From assembly GCA_019279435.1 (NCBI GenBank), contig JAAALK010000283.1, forward strand, positions 682,001 through 746,000: 64,000 bases of DNA, in the 5' to 3' direction. Below the pieces are notes generated by a model. It saw nothing but the letters and a program-made list of their open reading frames with translations. It was not told where the DNA came from and did not search any database. This document shows positions 33,078 through 43,900 of this stretch, in pieces. The position numbers and the translations under genes are program-made. Each line of letters opens with the position of its first letter. Within the stretch, counting starts at the first letter, position 1. Source of the stretch: Zizania palustris. Taxonomy: Eukaryota > Streptophyta > Magnoliopsida > Poales > Poaceae.

Positions 33078-34395
33078 TGAGAAACCAAGGGTTGGTTTCG
33101 GAGTCTGTGATGAGTGATTGACAGATTTTAACCTCTGATTCGAAGGGGTCCCTCTGAAGGGGTTCGGAGGTGGTTTCACTGAAGGGTTCGATGGGTCTGT
33201 TTGTTGCAGCTGTTGCAGCGAAGTGTGCCTGTCGGAGGGGTCCGACAGTACACAATGACTTGGTTGTACCGAAGGTTTCGGTACTTTCGGTGGTACACCG
33301 GAGTGTGTGCCAAAGGATGTTTAACCGGAGAGGTCTCCGGGTACTAGATACACTTCTGTTTGTCTGTGGTGCGCAGGTGACTTCGGAGGTGATGAACGGT
33401 TCATAGCAGGTGAACCTGGGTCAAGCGGGAGGCTTGATACCAGGCGAGCGGAGAGCTCGGTCACGAAGGCTGCATGGGGTCGAGGTCAGTCCTCGGGTCA
33501 AGGTGCGTCAAGCGAAGGCAGAAAGTGCAGAGTGAGGCTCTGGTTGAAGGTACTCCGAGAGGAAGTCCTCGGAGGCGAGGCACTTCGAATGGTACTCCGA
33601 ATGGAGTTACTTCGGAGTATGGTGGACAAAGTCCTCAACAATGAGGCAAGGCGTTCGAAGTGTGCTCTAGAGGGAGGCACTCGAAGGTATACCCGACGAA
33701 GGATTTTGTGTTCCCTGTTCAAGCAATGAATCTTTGATTCTGTTTTCATTTACTGTTTGAACTTGTATGCCTACTTTGCACTGCATGCATTGATCTCTTT
33801 GAGCCTCACTTCTTCTTGTGTTGAGTGTATTGCACTGGAATGTTTTTGGAGAAGTGTGTGAGTGTTATGTGCATGTGAAGTGTGTTTTTTAGTGTTTGTT
33901 CGCTCTGTGTAAATTGGAGACTAGACCTCTCTGATTACTAGCGAAGCACTATGTCTGGCTTAAATTGAAGCATGTTTTTCTTCTCTTGGCGAAGTCCTTA
34001 GCTCAGTGTGCTCTATGAAGTTTAGACCTTCGAAGTACAAAGCCTAGTACCAGTTGCTAGCGCTGAGTATTTGGTTGAAGTCCTCAGAGGGAAGTCTGCT
34101 TTTGCGAAGGGTGAAGTGCGAAGCCTGCTCGAAGGCACCCAGTGTGCGGAGCCTGCACTGACTTAGCAGAGTTGAGTTTTTGGTGTTGTGGGTAGAGCGA
34201 AGTCTTCTTGACTTTGAACTTTTGCTCCTTGTGAAGCCTGGTTTCGGAGCTATGAAATACCTCCAAACCAGAACTTCGAAGGGTGTGTTCGAAGCCTGTT
34301 CCGCAGAAGACAGATTTAAAACAGAAGGCTATTTTTAGTCTGAAATTTTAAAAGCTCCCATTCACCCCCTTCTGGTCGCCGTTTCCGGTCCAACA
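33078..34395 (+). repeat. Copia-3 3' LTR with ~660-bp internal deletion
   Basis: Aligns with the 5' LTR on both sides of a gap that removes the equivalent of about 24907-25567, including the TATA box. The junction is near 33695-33703, where a few bases do not align cleanly with either side. Confidence 0.92.
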
Positions 34396-34733
34396 TAATC
34401 AGTTACATCCTAATTGGAAATTCTGATCTAACCTTTTGATCTGCAAACCAGAACACATCAAAACTTCTGATACCCTTATCAGAACTTCCGATCAATCGAT
34501 TCCAAATCGGAACTTCTGGTTTGAACTCTCTATCTCTGAATCAGAAATAATCAGAACATCTGATTCTAAATCGGAAGTTCTGATTTAAGCTCTTGTTTTC
34601 TCAAACCATAAATTACTAGAACTTCTGATACCATATCGGAACATCCGATTTGAGCTCTTAGTTTCTAATTCAGAAAATAATCAGAACTTCCGATCCTCCA
34701 AGAATTTTCTTGGGCAAAATTCCTTCACTAACC
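34396..34733 (-). repeat. Diverged copia LTR, right piece
   Basis: Continuation of 23921-24284. It contains about ten copies of a TCGGAACTTCTGAT-like motif in the orientation opposite to the Copia-2 LTR, and ends near CACTAAC at about 34731, matching the reversed start of the Copia-2 LTR. Confidence 0.65.
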
Positions 34734-35430
34734 ACATGCAAGCTTATCATAAAGCTCGTAGGGGTTCAGATTGAGGTGGCAAGGGGTCTGGTCTTTCCAT
34801 ATCAACATGAGATACATAACTTGCCAATAAATAAGGGATTTGTAGTGGTGTCTATTAATTTTGTGCACCTTAACGTGGAAGACATCTCATTGCCTATTTC
34901 TCCGGATGATGAAATCACTACCCTTCGCGCAGCCAATCTCACACGGATACAGTAGAAATGGGTGGATATTTTGGTCGATGTCGAAACTATTGCAAGCCAA
35001 GCTAGTGCTCAACCTTCTACTACTAAACCTCTAGCTGCTCAGCCACCTATTACTCAATCTCCAAATGTTCCACATATTATTGTTGCGGATGTTGCCACTA
35101 CACCTATCGAGCAAGGTGAAAATGTCATCATTGTGCCACCGTCAAATAAGCCAACGACTGTACACAAAAACCGAAGAAGGTTGGTGCCAAAATGACTAAA
35201 AAAGTGAAGCCTATGGTGGCGTCGGCCTGGACTCTTACAAATGCTAAGTACAAACAAGGCAAGAACCTGCTACCTCAAGATCAGCAAAGAAGGGGAGGGC
35301 AAGCCTTAATGGACCTCCATCAATTATACCTCAATGGCTACAAAGAAAACAAAAGTTCGGTCATTGTAACATACAAGAAACAAAATTTCTAGACCAGTGA
35401 CGACTATTTTTTGGTTTGCTTAAATGATCT
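34734..35430 (+). pseudogene. CACTA-element ORF remnant (DUF8039-like, then start of Ulp1-like domain)
   Basis: An interrupted plus-strand frame. About 34734-34955 resembles the DUF8039 domain of plant transposon proteins (VARGLVFPY...LPI then PLPIS-type spacing). A Pro/Thr/Ala-rich linker (34962-35195) follows, then a basic region, and a segment that runs into the Tat-A insertion and resumes after it as D-L-Y-D-L-F-N-L-D-A-L, a typical start of the Ulp1-type C48 peptidase of CACTA and some MULE elements (inference from memory of the family). Stops at 34953-34955, 35193-35195 and 35390-35392, plus one frameshift, make it a pseudogene. The left end of the element is not visible. Confidence 0.68.
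35426..35430. repeat. Tat-A target site duplication, left
   Basis: GATCT, repeated at 46935-46939. Confidence 0.95.
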
Positions 35431-35925
35431 TGTTGGCGTAAAAGATTACGCTAACAGGTTTATGTAGAAGAGAAACTAACAAACGAAGTGTTTGCGAAGA
35501 GAACTGTTCTAAGCCTCCGAAAGGATAATAACTTAGAATAGTTCGAATGTGTGTATTGAATAACTTGTATTCGGTCCCCCTTACAGGGTGAAATGGGGGG
35601 TATTTATAGGCCCAAACATTAAGGAAAAGACCTATTTACCCCTCTATTACAACCGACATTAAGGAAACTATTCGGTTTCCTTAATAGGGCTAAAATGGTA
35701 AAAGACTAATCTAATAAGAAAGAAGATAAGTCTTCCATCTTAGCTGGCAGAAAAGATCTTGAAGGGCTTTAGTTCGAAGACATACTTCGAACCAATGCCT
35801 GTCTTTGTACTTCGAATGGGGTTCCGGGCATCTTCGAAGACAATCTTCGGAGAATCTTCGAACTGGTTGACTGTCTTTATGCTGCTTCGGCAATAACCCC
35901 GAAGATGAGATATTTTCCCCCAACA
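35431..35925 (-). repeat. Tat-A 3' LTR
   Basis: 495 bp, TGTTGGCGTA...CCCCCAACA. The left end forms an imperfect hairpin (TTGGCGTAA / TTACGCTAA). A polypurine tract on the minus strand (CCGAGGGGCTAC, 35926-35937) abuts it. Confidence 0.97.
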
Positions 35926-36260
35926 GTAGCCCCTCGGATACGCTTCTCCGTTTTAACCTGTAATGTTTTCAGGAGAGCAGTATACGCAAGAAAAGTAATC
36001 ATGCGTAGGGGTTAACAAATTTATATCATCTCCAAATTACGTGGAAATATATGCTTCGGATTGGTATTCGAAGAAGTTACATTCGAAGTGACTTAGAAAT
36101 ATTTTTTTTAAGAAAGACTGAAGACTTTCTAGACTTAGAAGAAATAGCCGTTAACCTGTTTCTTCTAACAGAAGTTATACGATGCGTTATTTTCGGAGGA
36201 AAATAACGGGCGAGAATGCGAAAAGGCAGAGCCAAAACGGTAACAAGCGGGACACTTGGG
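35926..36260 (+). promoter_or_regulatory. Tat-A polypurine tract and upstream region of antisense gene
   Basis: No gene. Starts with the minus-strand polypurine tract (35926-35937). The rest lies upstream of the antisense TATA box and has homologous counterparts in Tat-B (18903-19231) and Tat-D (60303-60628), so it is probably promoter sequence kept by the family. Confidence 0.6.
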
Positions 36261-36270
36261 CTATAAATAG
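36261..36270 (+). promoter_or_regulatory. TATA box of Tat-A antisense gene
   Basis: CTATAAATAG preceded by GG, about 145 bp before the ATG at 36410. The same box in the same place occurs in Tat-B and Tat-D. Confidence 0.85.
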
Positions 36271-36409
36271 AAGGCCTAAAACTTACCCGATTACCTTTTC
36301 ACCGCTTTCTCACAGTCAAAAGCTTTTTGAGCCCTTTGAGTTCTTGAGCCTTAGCCTTTGAGTTCTTGAGCCCTAGCCTCCATTTCCTCAGAACAATCCA
36401 GCGATCGTG

Positions 36410-39400
36410 ATGGTGAAGACCAAGGGATCTGCGCCTCCTTCGGCCTTGGCTCGGCAACAGGCGGCTGCTGCGGCAGCGGCAGCATTGGCGGCGGCACCTC
36501 CGATGCAGGCGGCGACATCCATGGCGGCAGGGGGGAGGAATCCCCAAATCACCGATGACCAAGGTCTGTGCCCACCATCGACCAAGTACTTGGATCAGTC
36601 TTTCCAGTTAGGGCCTTCGACCTGTAAAAGAGAATCTTTGGCAATCGCAGTAGGAGGAAAGATTAGTACGGGGGTTATGATTAGGAAGCCAGGCAAAGAA
36701 GCAATTCCAATGCCAAGACCCGGAGAGGTTGTAGTATTCGAAGCCTTTTTCGAAGCAGGCTTGGGCCTCCCTGTTGTAGACTTCCTAGCCGAAGTACTTA
36801 ATCTGTTCCATGTAACCCTCCCCCAGCTGTCTCCGAATGCTGTAGCTAGATTAGCTATTTTTGAATGGGCCTTGAGAGCCGAAGGATGTGAAGGAAGGGC
36901 AGAGATCTTCGCTGCATTGCATAGAGCAACATGCCAACCGAAAACCTTCGTAGGCTCCGGAGGTGAAAAGGTGGTGGTATCCTTCGGTAGTATCAACTTT
37001 AGGCTTCGGGATGAGTATGCCCTCCAATTCCCTGCCAAAGCCATCAATGCCAGATGGTACACTGATTGGATTCTAAGATGGTTCTATGCCGAAGTTGGGG
37101 CAGGCAATCCTTTGGCTGGGCCCCTCAAAGAAATCCAATTCCGAAAAGAAGCTTTGGTGCAGCCTAACGAAGGTCAATTCGAAGCTCGTCTGAACCTGCT
37201 CCAAAAAGTTAGCCGAAGGTTAAGTATGCGAGACTTAGCTGAAGAATTCATCGGCCTGCAAATTTCTCCGCTGATGGCCAACTGGCCTATCATCTTCGAG
37301 GATGATTCAGAAGGCGGTCTTCGCAAAATCAACTTGACTTCGAGTCCTGCAGGTAACTTCGAAAGCGACATGCATTATACATATTTACTTCGAAGAAAGA
37401 CTAACTTGAATTATTTATTTTGCAGCTTCTTCAGCCCCTATGACTTCAAAACAAATTATAAGGGCTTCGGAGAAGATCCTGGGTGCTCCAACTCCGACTG
37501 AGAAAGAATGGCGAGTTAAATTGGTCGGGAGTTGGGAGAGATTTAACAGGGTATGGGGAATGCTGGAATTATCTCCGCCTCCTCTGATGGATTGGGTGCC
37601 TTTGGAGAAGGGGCCCCAGAAAAGGAAAGTCGAAGCTAGGACTTCAAGTTCAGCAAAAACTCCGGTGAAGAAGGTGGCTCGGAAGCCAAAGAACCTCGCA
37701 CCTACAGATCCTACACCTTCGAGCTCAAGAGCTTCGGTTTCCGACTCCCAAGAAGAAACGGGGAGATTGCTTGTGCGCCTGATGGAAGAGAATGAAACTC
37801 AAAGGGCCGCACAAGCCGAAGTACCTGCAAACGTACCGGAGTCCGGAGATAATGTTGATCAACCAAGGACTTCGGTAGTTCAAGAAGATGTAACTCAGGA
37901 CGGAGTTCCTGTGAATGAAAGTGGGGTCGAAGTCACTATGGCTTCGATTCCCGAAGAAGCAACGAGGACTGCCTAGGACGATGCTCCTGCAGTCCAAGAT
38001 TTAACGGCTGATTCGGATGAAGAATTAGCCTTCGATCCACCAAACAGTCCGACGATGACTCCTCCGCAAAATGTCGAAGGTAGACTTCGAATAACCTTTT
38101 TGTATTTATTTGTGTATTTATACCATGTATAATACTTTTCATTATTTTACAAAGTCCACTCCTATGGAAGAAGTTCGTCAAGAGGAAATAATTCCTGGAC
38201 CTTCGACGACTTCAGAGCCAGCCCCGAGAGTTACTCAAAAAGGACCTGGAAGAGGCAAAAGGCAGATAGAGCCCCTGCCTGCTATAAGCTCTGAATCAAC
38301 TCCGTCTGATTCAACAGACGAGAGCCAATCTTCCAGGGAAGGTCAAACTCCAGTGGCTCCGAAGACTATAGGCCAAAGCTCCGGTCCTTCGTTGAACGAA
38401 GATGACCAAGAGGCAATAAGCATGCTCCCCTTGTTGGCTCCTTTCTTAGGGCAAACAACTGGTCTTCGGACTTTGCTCGAACCTTTGGATCGAGCTAGCC
38501 GTGACATAGGGGAGACCAAATTAGTGGCCATCCTAAGCAAGGCTGACAGGACGGAGCTTAATGCCGTTATTGAACGTACAGCCTACCAGGTACGAAGTAA
38601 CTGCGAAATATTATAGAATTCATCTTCGAATAAATATTTACTTTAGTTTTTTATTTTGACAGCAAATTGTCTTGGCCCGAGCTGCAAGTCTATGCAATGA
38701 CGAAGAAATCGCACGGCTTCGGGAAGAAAATAGTGCTCTTCAAAGGAATTTTAACATCTCCGAAAGTCGAGTGGCTCAAATGGACATCATAATATCAACA
38801 GAACGAAGGGCCAGGCAAAGCTTGGAGGCTGCGAAGAAAGAGCTCGAAGCAGAGAGGATTGTGCTTCGAGCAGAGGTTGAAAAACTGTGGGCGGAGCACG
38901 CTACTGCAGGGTCCAGGCTCGTCCGACTCGACGAGGAAGCTAGCCAATTGTTAACCCAGAAGAACACTTTGACCACTGAGAATGCTAGGCTTTCTGGGGT
39001 TTTGGACGAAGTCACTTCGACGAAGGATGCGCTGAACGAAGATAAGTTGAAGTCTGAGAAGGTGGTTGTGGAGGTTATGAATCAGTTGTTAGATGTCCTC
39101 GAGTACTTCGGTACTACCGGAACTCTCCCTTCTGACGATAACATCAGCCTTCTGCGCCGGTTGAAAAGGATCCAAGGGGTGGCGAAGCAGCTGAAGACGG
39201 CGGGCATTAGATATGGAGAACTCTCCGGACAAGTGTCTGTTGTTGGTCTACTTCGCTATTACGAAGATCTGGGCCGATCAATAACTCCGGACGCAGGAAA
39301 GGGTCCAATCACCTTCGACGACGACCGACTTCTCAAACCTTCCGAAGGTGTAGCTGCTGCTTGGCGAGCTTTCCAAACCTCGTGGAGAGCCGAAGGTCGT

Positions 39401-40058
39401 TCTGCGATCAAGGCTTGGATTGACGAAGGCCAACGCCAGAAGCACGCTCGGACTCAAGCTTCGAGCAGTCAACCTCCTTCGAACCCGCAGGTTTAGGAAT
39501 ATTTTAGGATTTCTAACCATGTAAAGCTTTATGCTTGTAAACATTTATCAATGAAAGTCTTGTTTGTCATATTTTTAGGCTTTGCCTCTTATGGAAGATA
39601 TCGAAGTGTTAGAGCTTAACAGCGAAGTTCGCTCAATGTGGAACACTTTCGAACTTCTAAAGAGTTATAAACGTCCTCGATTTCTTATTCCTCGAGATGA
39701 CTCCGGCGTAATTGCGCCCGAAGTAATCAAAGATGTATTGTCTTATATTAAAGAGGAAGATAAAGATGTTGACGCAAACACCTCGTCTTCTGAAGACACT
39801 AAATGGTCTGAAGACGAAGGTGAAGCCCAAAATAAAAGATCTGAAGATCTTAGAAGCTGGGAAAGAAGCCCCGAGCGGCTTCGAACTTGGGCCGAGCTTC
39901 AACAAGAACAGAAGGATTTTAGAGCTTCGAAGGGGAGGAAGAGAGTTAAACGTAAAGTTCTTAGAACTTTTGATGTTGGAATTAGTCGTTCCACCCCTAG
40001 CTCTCGGGACCGAAGAGGTCTCCGATTCCTTCTTGGTATAGATACCAACTTTTCGTAG
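36410..40058 (+). CDS. Tat-A antisense five-exon gene (Transposase_28-like protein), two lesions
   Basis: Exons read as 36410-37352, 37426-38079, 38153-38589, 38663-39490 and 39579-40058; introns are 73-88 bp with GT starts. Phases (1,1,0,0) join one frame of about 1113 codons. Exon 1 starts at ATG 36410 (an upstream GTG is not needed) with an Ala-rich leader, then a globular region resembling the Pfam 'putative gypsy type transposon' family (PF04195; VVVFEAFFEAGLGLP, then W-Y-x-D-W-I-L-R-W). Exon 2 is basic, then Ser/Pro/Glu-rich. Exon 4 has a long heptad region followed by a conserved segment (YFGTTGTLPSDDN). Exon 5 is charged. Exon lengths 3 and 4 equal those in Tat-D. Lesions: an in-frame TAG at 37974-37976, and the intron 2 acceptor changed to AA at 38151-38152. 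Function unknown; antisense extra ORFs are known in Tat elements. Confidence 0.82.
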
Positions 40059-40424
40059 TGTAATCTGTAAACACATTTATTTCAATAATGAATGCCGATT
40101 TAAAATTGTCTCCATATTTACTAGCCCCTCTTTGGGTATAAGCAACTTCGAAATGTATTCAAAGATGGTTATGCGCAAAGAAAAAACTTCGGAGTACAAT
40201 TTTTTGGGGGTTCGGAGCCCCTCTGTCATTTAAAGATCTTTTGTAATCTTATGAAATGTCTTTGACTTTTTGTAGTCAGAAGAATGGTAAGTTAGTACCT
40301 TTGTTTTATGAAAGAAATCAATTGAGATAACTTTCAGGACACTTTAATGTCTTAAAAAATTTGTCACTTTGGACTTATGTTAACAGACATTCGAAGCTCA
40401 TGGCTCAAATGTTGTTTTGCTTTA
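40059..40424 (+). other. Tat-A 3' flank of antisense gene
   Basis: Non-coding. AATAAT at 40085 and similar A/T-rich words soon after the stop codon could serve as a poly(A) signal for the antisense gene; nothing else is clear. Confidence 0.45.
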
Positions 40425-40790
40425 GCCACCTTCGGCTTGTCTTTGCGATCTCTGACGAACCAATGGTTCGGAGTTTGCAATGGTCTCTTTGGACTCTTTT
40501 TACGGATGTCTACCAGCCAATGGCTTGGACTCCGTATAATTTAGCCACCTTCGGCTGTTTTTGCAGAAGTCTACCAGCCAATGGCTTGGACTTCGCAGAA
40601 TTTGGCCACCTTCGGCTCTTTTTTACGGAAGTCTGCAAGCTGCAGCTTGGACTCCGTAGATTTTGGCCACCTTCGGCTCTTTTTACGGAAGTCTACCAGC
40701 CAATGGCTTGGACTCCGTAGAATGTGGTTTTGGGCTCTTTTACGGATGCCTACAAGCTGTTGGCCTGGGCTCCGGATTATGTCAGCCACC
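40425..40790. repeat. Tat-A minisatellite, ~60-bp unit
   Basis: About six imperfect units that begin GCCACCTTCGGC (40425, 40544, 40605, 40666 and degenerate ones) and contain TACGGAAGTCTACCAGCC and GGCTTGGACTCCG. Spacing is about 60-61 bp. The open frame 40361-40720 is only the repeat read through. Tandem repeats in 3' regions of Tat-type elements are known and can seed satellites. Confidence 0.85.
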
Positions 40791-40983
40791 ACGTCGGAGG
40801 CTTCGAACTTTATGGGTTCGAAGTCCGAAAATACAACCCAGCTTAATGACACTTCCCTCTCGGTCGACCCCGCGGTTCCAGTGCGTCCACTCGGGAAGCT
40901 GGAAGTCTATGAGGGGAAGGCAACTATCAGGGTCATATGCTTTATTAATTTAGAGGTGATTACAAGCGAATTACAAGGAGCCC

Positions 40984-43900
40984 TTATGCGAAGTATCGCT
41001 TTAGGTGCTCCGCATGCCAAGTATGTGCTAACTCTTCACCTTCTAAATTAGCTAATTTAAATGAACCAGGGCGCCCTGAGCGGACAATTAGATATGGACC
41101 TTCCCATTTATTGCCTAACTTCCCTGGTGCTATAATGCTTCGTAGAACAAGATGACCCGGCCTTAACTCGCTGAGCTTAACCTTCGGGTCATACCAAGTC
41201 TTCGTCTGCTGATGATACTTTGATAAATTAGCTACAGCCCGAAGTCTTGTTTCTTCTGACAAATCTAACGAAGCTTGTCTTTCTTCTTCAATGTCCGGTT
41301 CGGTGCTGCGAAATGATCCCCCTTTGAGCTCTGTTGGAGTCATAGCCTCATCTCCGAATAGTAGTTTGAACGGAGTAAAACCTGTGGACCTTGTTTGCGT
41401 AGTCCGAATGGACCACAGAATCTTCGGAAGCTCTTCGGTCCACAGTCCCTTTGATAATCCTACTATTCTTCGATTTAGCCCTGATAAAATATTTCCATTG
41501 GCTCGCTCTACGGCTCCATTCGACTGAGGATGTCTCACTGCAGCAAAACATAGTTGAATGCCTAAGTCTTCGCAAAACTTCCTGAAGGGTTCTGCGTCGA
41601 ACTGTGTTCCATTATCAACTGTGAGATATCTAGGCACTCCGAACCGGCAAATAATGTTCTTCCAGAAGAATTTCTGTACATTGTTCGAAGTGATAGCTGT
41701 TAAGGGCTCTGCTTCTACCCACTTAGAAAAATATTCAATAGCTACCACTGTGAACTTTAGATTTCCCTTTGCTAACGGAAAGGGACCAATTAGATCCATA
41801 CCCCATCTGGCCATGGGCCATACCGGAGCAATGACTTGAAGAGCTGTTGGTGGGCGATGACTCCGTCGACCCATCCACTGGCATCCTTGACAAGTGCGGA
41901 CCAAGCTCTCCGCATCAGCTGTTATTGTGGGCCAATAAAGCCCCTGGCGAAGTGTTTTTCCTGCCAGAGCTCTAGGGGCTAAATGGCTTCCACAAAGGCC
42001 TTCGTGAATTTCTCGAAGAATTTCTTGGCCTTCGACTTGAGATATACATCGGAGTAGAGGGGAACATACTCCGGCCTTGTATAATATACCGTTGATTAAC
42101 TGATAGTTTCTTGCTCTGAGCTTTAATCTTGACAACTGGGGCTCTTCGGGCAAATTTATTCCTCCTTGCAAGAGTTCTATGATCGAATCTTTCCAATCTG
42201 CACTAGGAATGCAAAGAATCTCTGCAGAGGCAATTTGTGGCACCGAAGGTATATTGAGCTCCTCATAGAAAGCTTCTTCAGGCACATCCACAGCTCTGGC
42301 TGCAGCCTTCGCTAAAATGTCCGCTTGCACGTTTTCAGCTCTTGGTATACTCCGAATGGAAATACCCTTGAAGTGTGCTTCGGTTTTGCGGATTTCTTCT
42401 AAGTACTTTGCAAGCTGTGGATGCCGAACTTGAAAACTTTTGTCTACGTGCCCTGCTACTATCTGAGAATCTGTTTTTATAATTATTCTTGTACCTCCTA
42501 GAGCACGTGCTTTCCGGAGTCCCAATAAAATTCCTTCGTACTCCGCTATATTATTGGTAGACTTAAAGTTGAGTCTTGCGGAGTACATTGCTCTTTGCCC
42601 TGACGGTGAAATCAATACTGCCCCAATGCCTGCTCCGGATGCTTGGAAAGCCCCATCGGAGTAAATAGTCCAAACTCCGTCACTTGATTTCTCCGGAGTC
42701 AAATTCGCAGGTGGAGTCCACTCTGCTACGAAGTCTGCTAGGACTTGGGATTTGATAGCTGTCCTTGCCAAGAAAGATATGCCGAAGGGTGCTAGCTCGA
42801 CTGCCCACTTTCCAATTCTTCCAGTGGAATCTTTGCTTCGGAGCATATCTCCTAAGGGATACGAAGTTGGTACAATTACATTGTGAGCCAAAAAATAATG
42901 TCTTAGCTTCCTCGAAGCCATTATCAGAGCATAAACGAACTTCTCAAGTTCGGAGTATCTTGTCTTCGCTCCTGATAATGCTTCGGATACAAAATAGACA
43001 GGATTTTGGACCAACTTCCCATTGAAATCTACTTCTCTGACAAGGACTGCGCTGACAGCTGAACCTGTAGCTGCAAGATACAGGAGTAGGGTTTCATCCG
43101 CAGTAGGCACCGTGAGTGTAGCAAGATTACTGAGATAATCTTTAATATCTTCGAAGCTTTTCTGACACTCCGGTGTCCATGCAAAATCTTCGGACCCTTT
43201 CAAAGCTTTGAATATTGGCAAGCTCCTCTCCGCAGACCTTGATAAAAACCTGCTAAGTGCGGCCAAACGTCCAGTCAGCTTTTGCACTTGCTTTAAATTC
43301 TCCGGAGGGGCCATCTTCTGCAGCGCAGTTATTTGAGTAGGGCTAGCTTCAATTCCCCTGCTTGAAACTAAGTACCCTAACAACTTTCCAGCCTTAGCTC
43401 CGAATATACATTTTTCGGGGTTAAGACGGATCCCACATGCTCGAAGGCTATTGAAAGTTTCTGCTAAGTCTAGGCTATGTTGGTGCTTTAAAGCACTCTT
43501 TATTACAATATCATCCATATAGGCCTCCACATTGCGACCTAATTGATGACCTAGAGCCTTAGCAACTAATCTTGAAAAAGTAGCCCCGACATTTCTTAGG
43601 CCGAAGGGCATTCTTACATAGCAGAAGACTCCCGAAGGAGTTACAAAGCTTGTCTTGATTTCATCTTCGCGCTTCAACCATATTTGATGATAACCAGAAT
43701 ACGCGTCAAGGAAGCTTAGTAACTCTGAACCTGCAGTGGAGTCAACTAGTTGATCAATTCGGGGCATGGGGTAGGGGTCACGTGGGCATGCTTTATTCAG
43801 GGATGTGAAATCAATGCACATGCGCCACTTCCCGGAAGACTTCTTCCTGACGAAGACTGGGTTGGCTAACCATTCTGTGTGAGCCACTTCTCTGATAATC

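Larger units (their letters stand above)
24285..34395 (+). mobile_element. Copia-3: SIRE/Maximus-like Ty1/copia retrotransposon
   Basis: Full-length plus-strand element with LTRs at 24285-26261 and 33078-34395, an initiator-Met primer site, gag, pol, and a 3' region with repeated purine tracts. The flanks are CAATC (left) and TAATC (right), a target duplication with one change. The right LTR is ~660 bp shorter because of an internal deletion. Gag and pol carry several stops and at least two frameshifts. Confidence 0.95.

Noticed and set aside
36410..40058. Antisense gene as a captured host gene
   Set aside because: The same gene sits in three Tat copies at the same place and resembles a retrotransposon-borne family, so recent capture of a host gene is not supported.
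40361..40720. 119-codon plus-strand frame
   Set aside because: It is the ~60-bp minisatellite read through; repeats of the same words in shifted frames.
40425..40790. Tandem repeat as a CRISPR-like array
   Set aside because: Units are contiguous and imperfect without unique spacers, in plant retrotransposon sequence.
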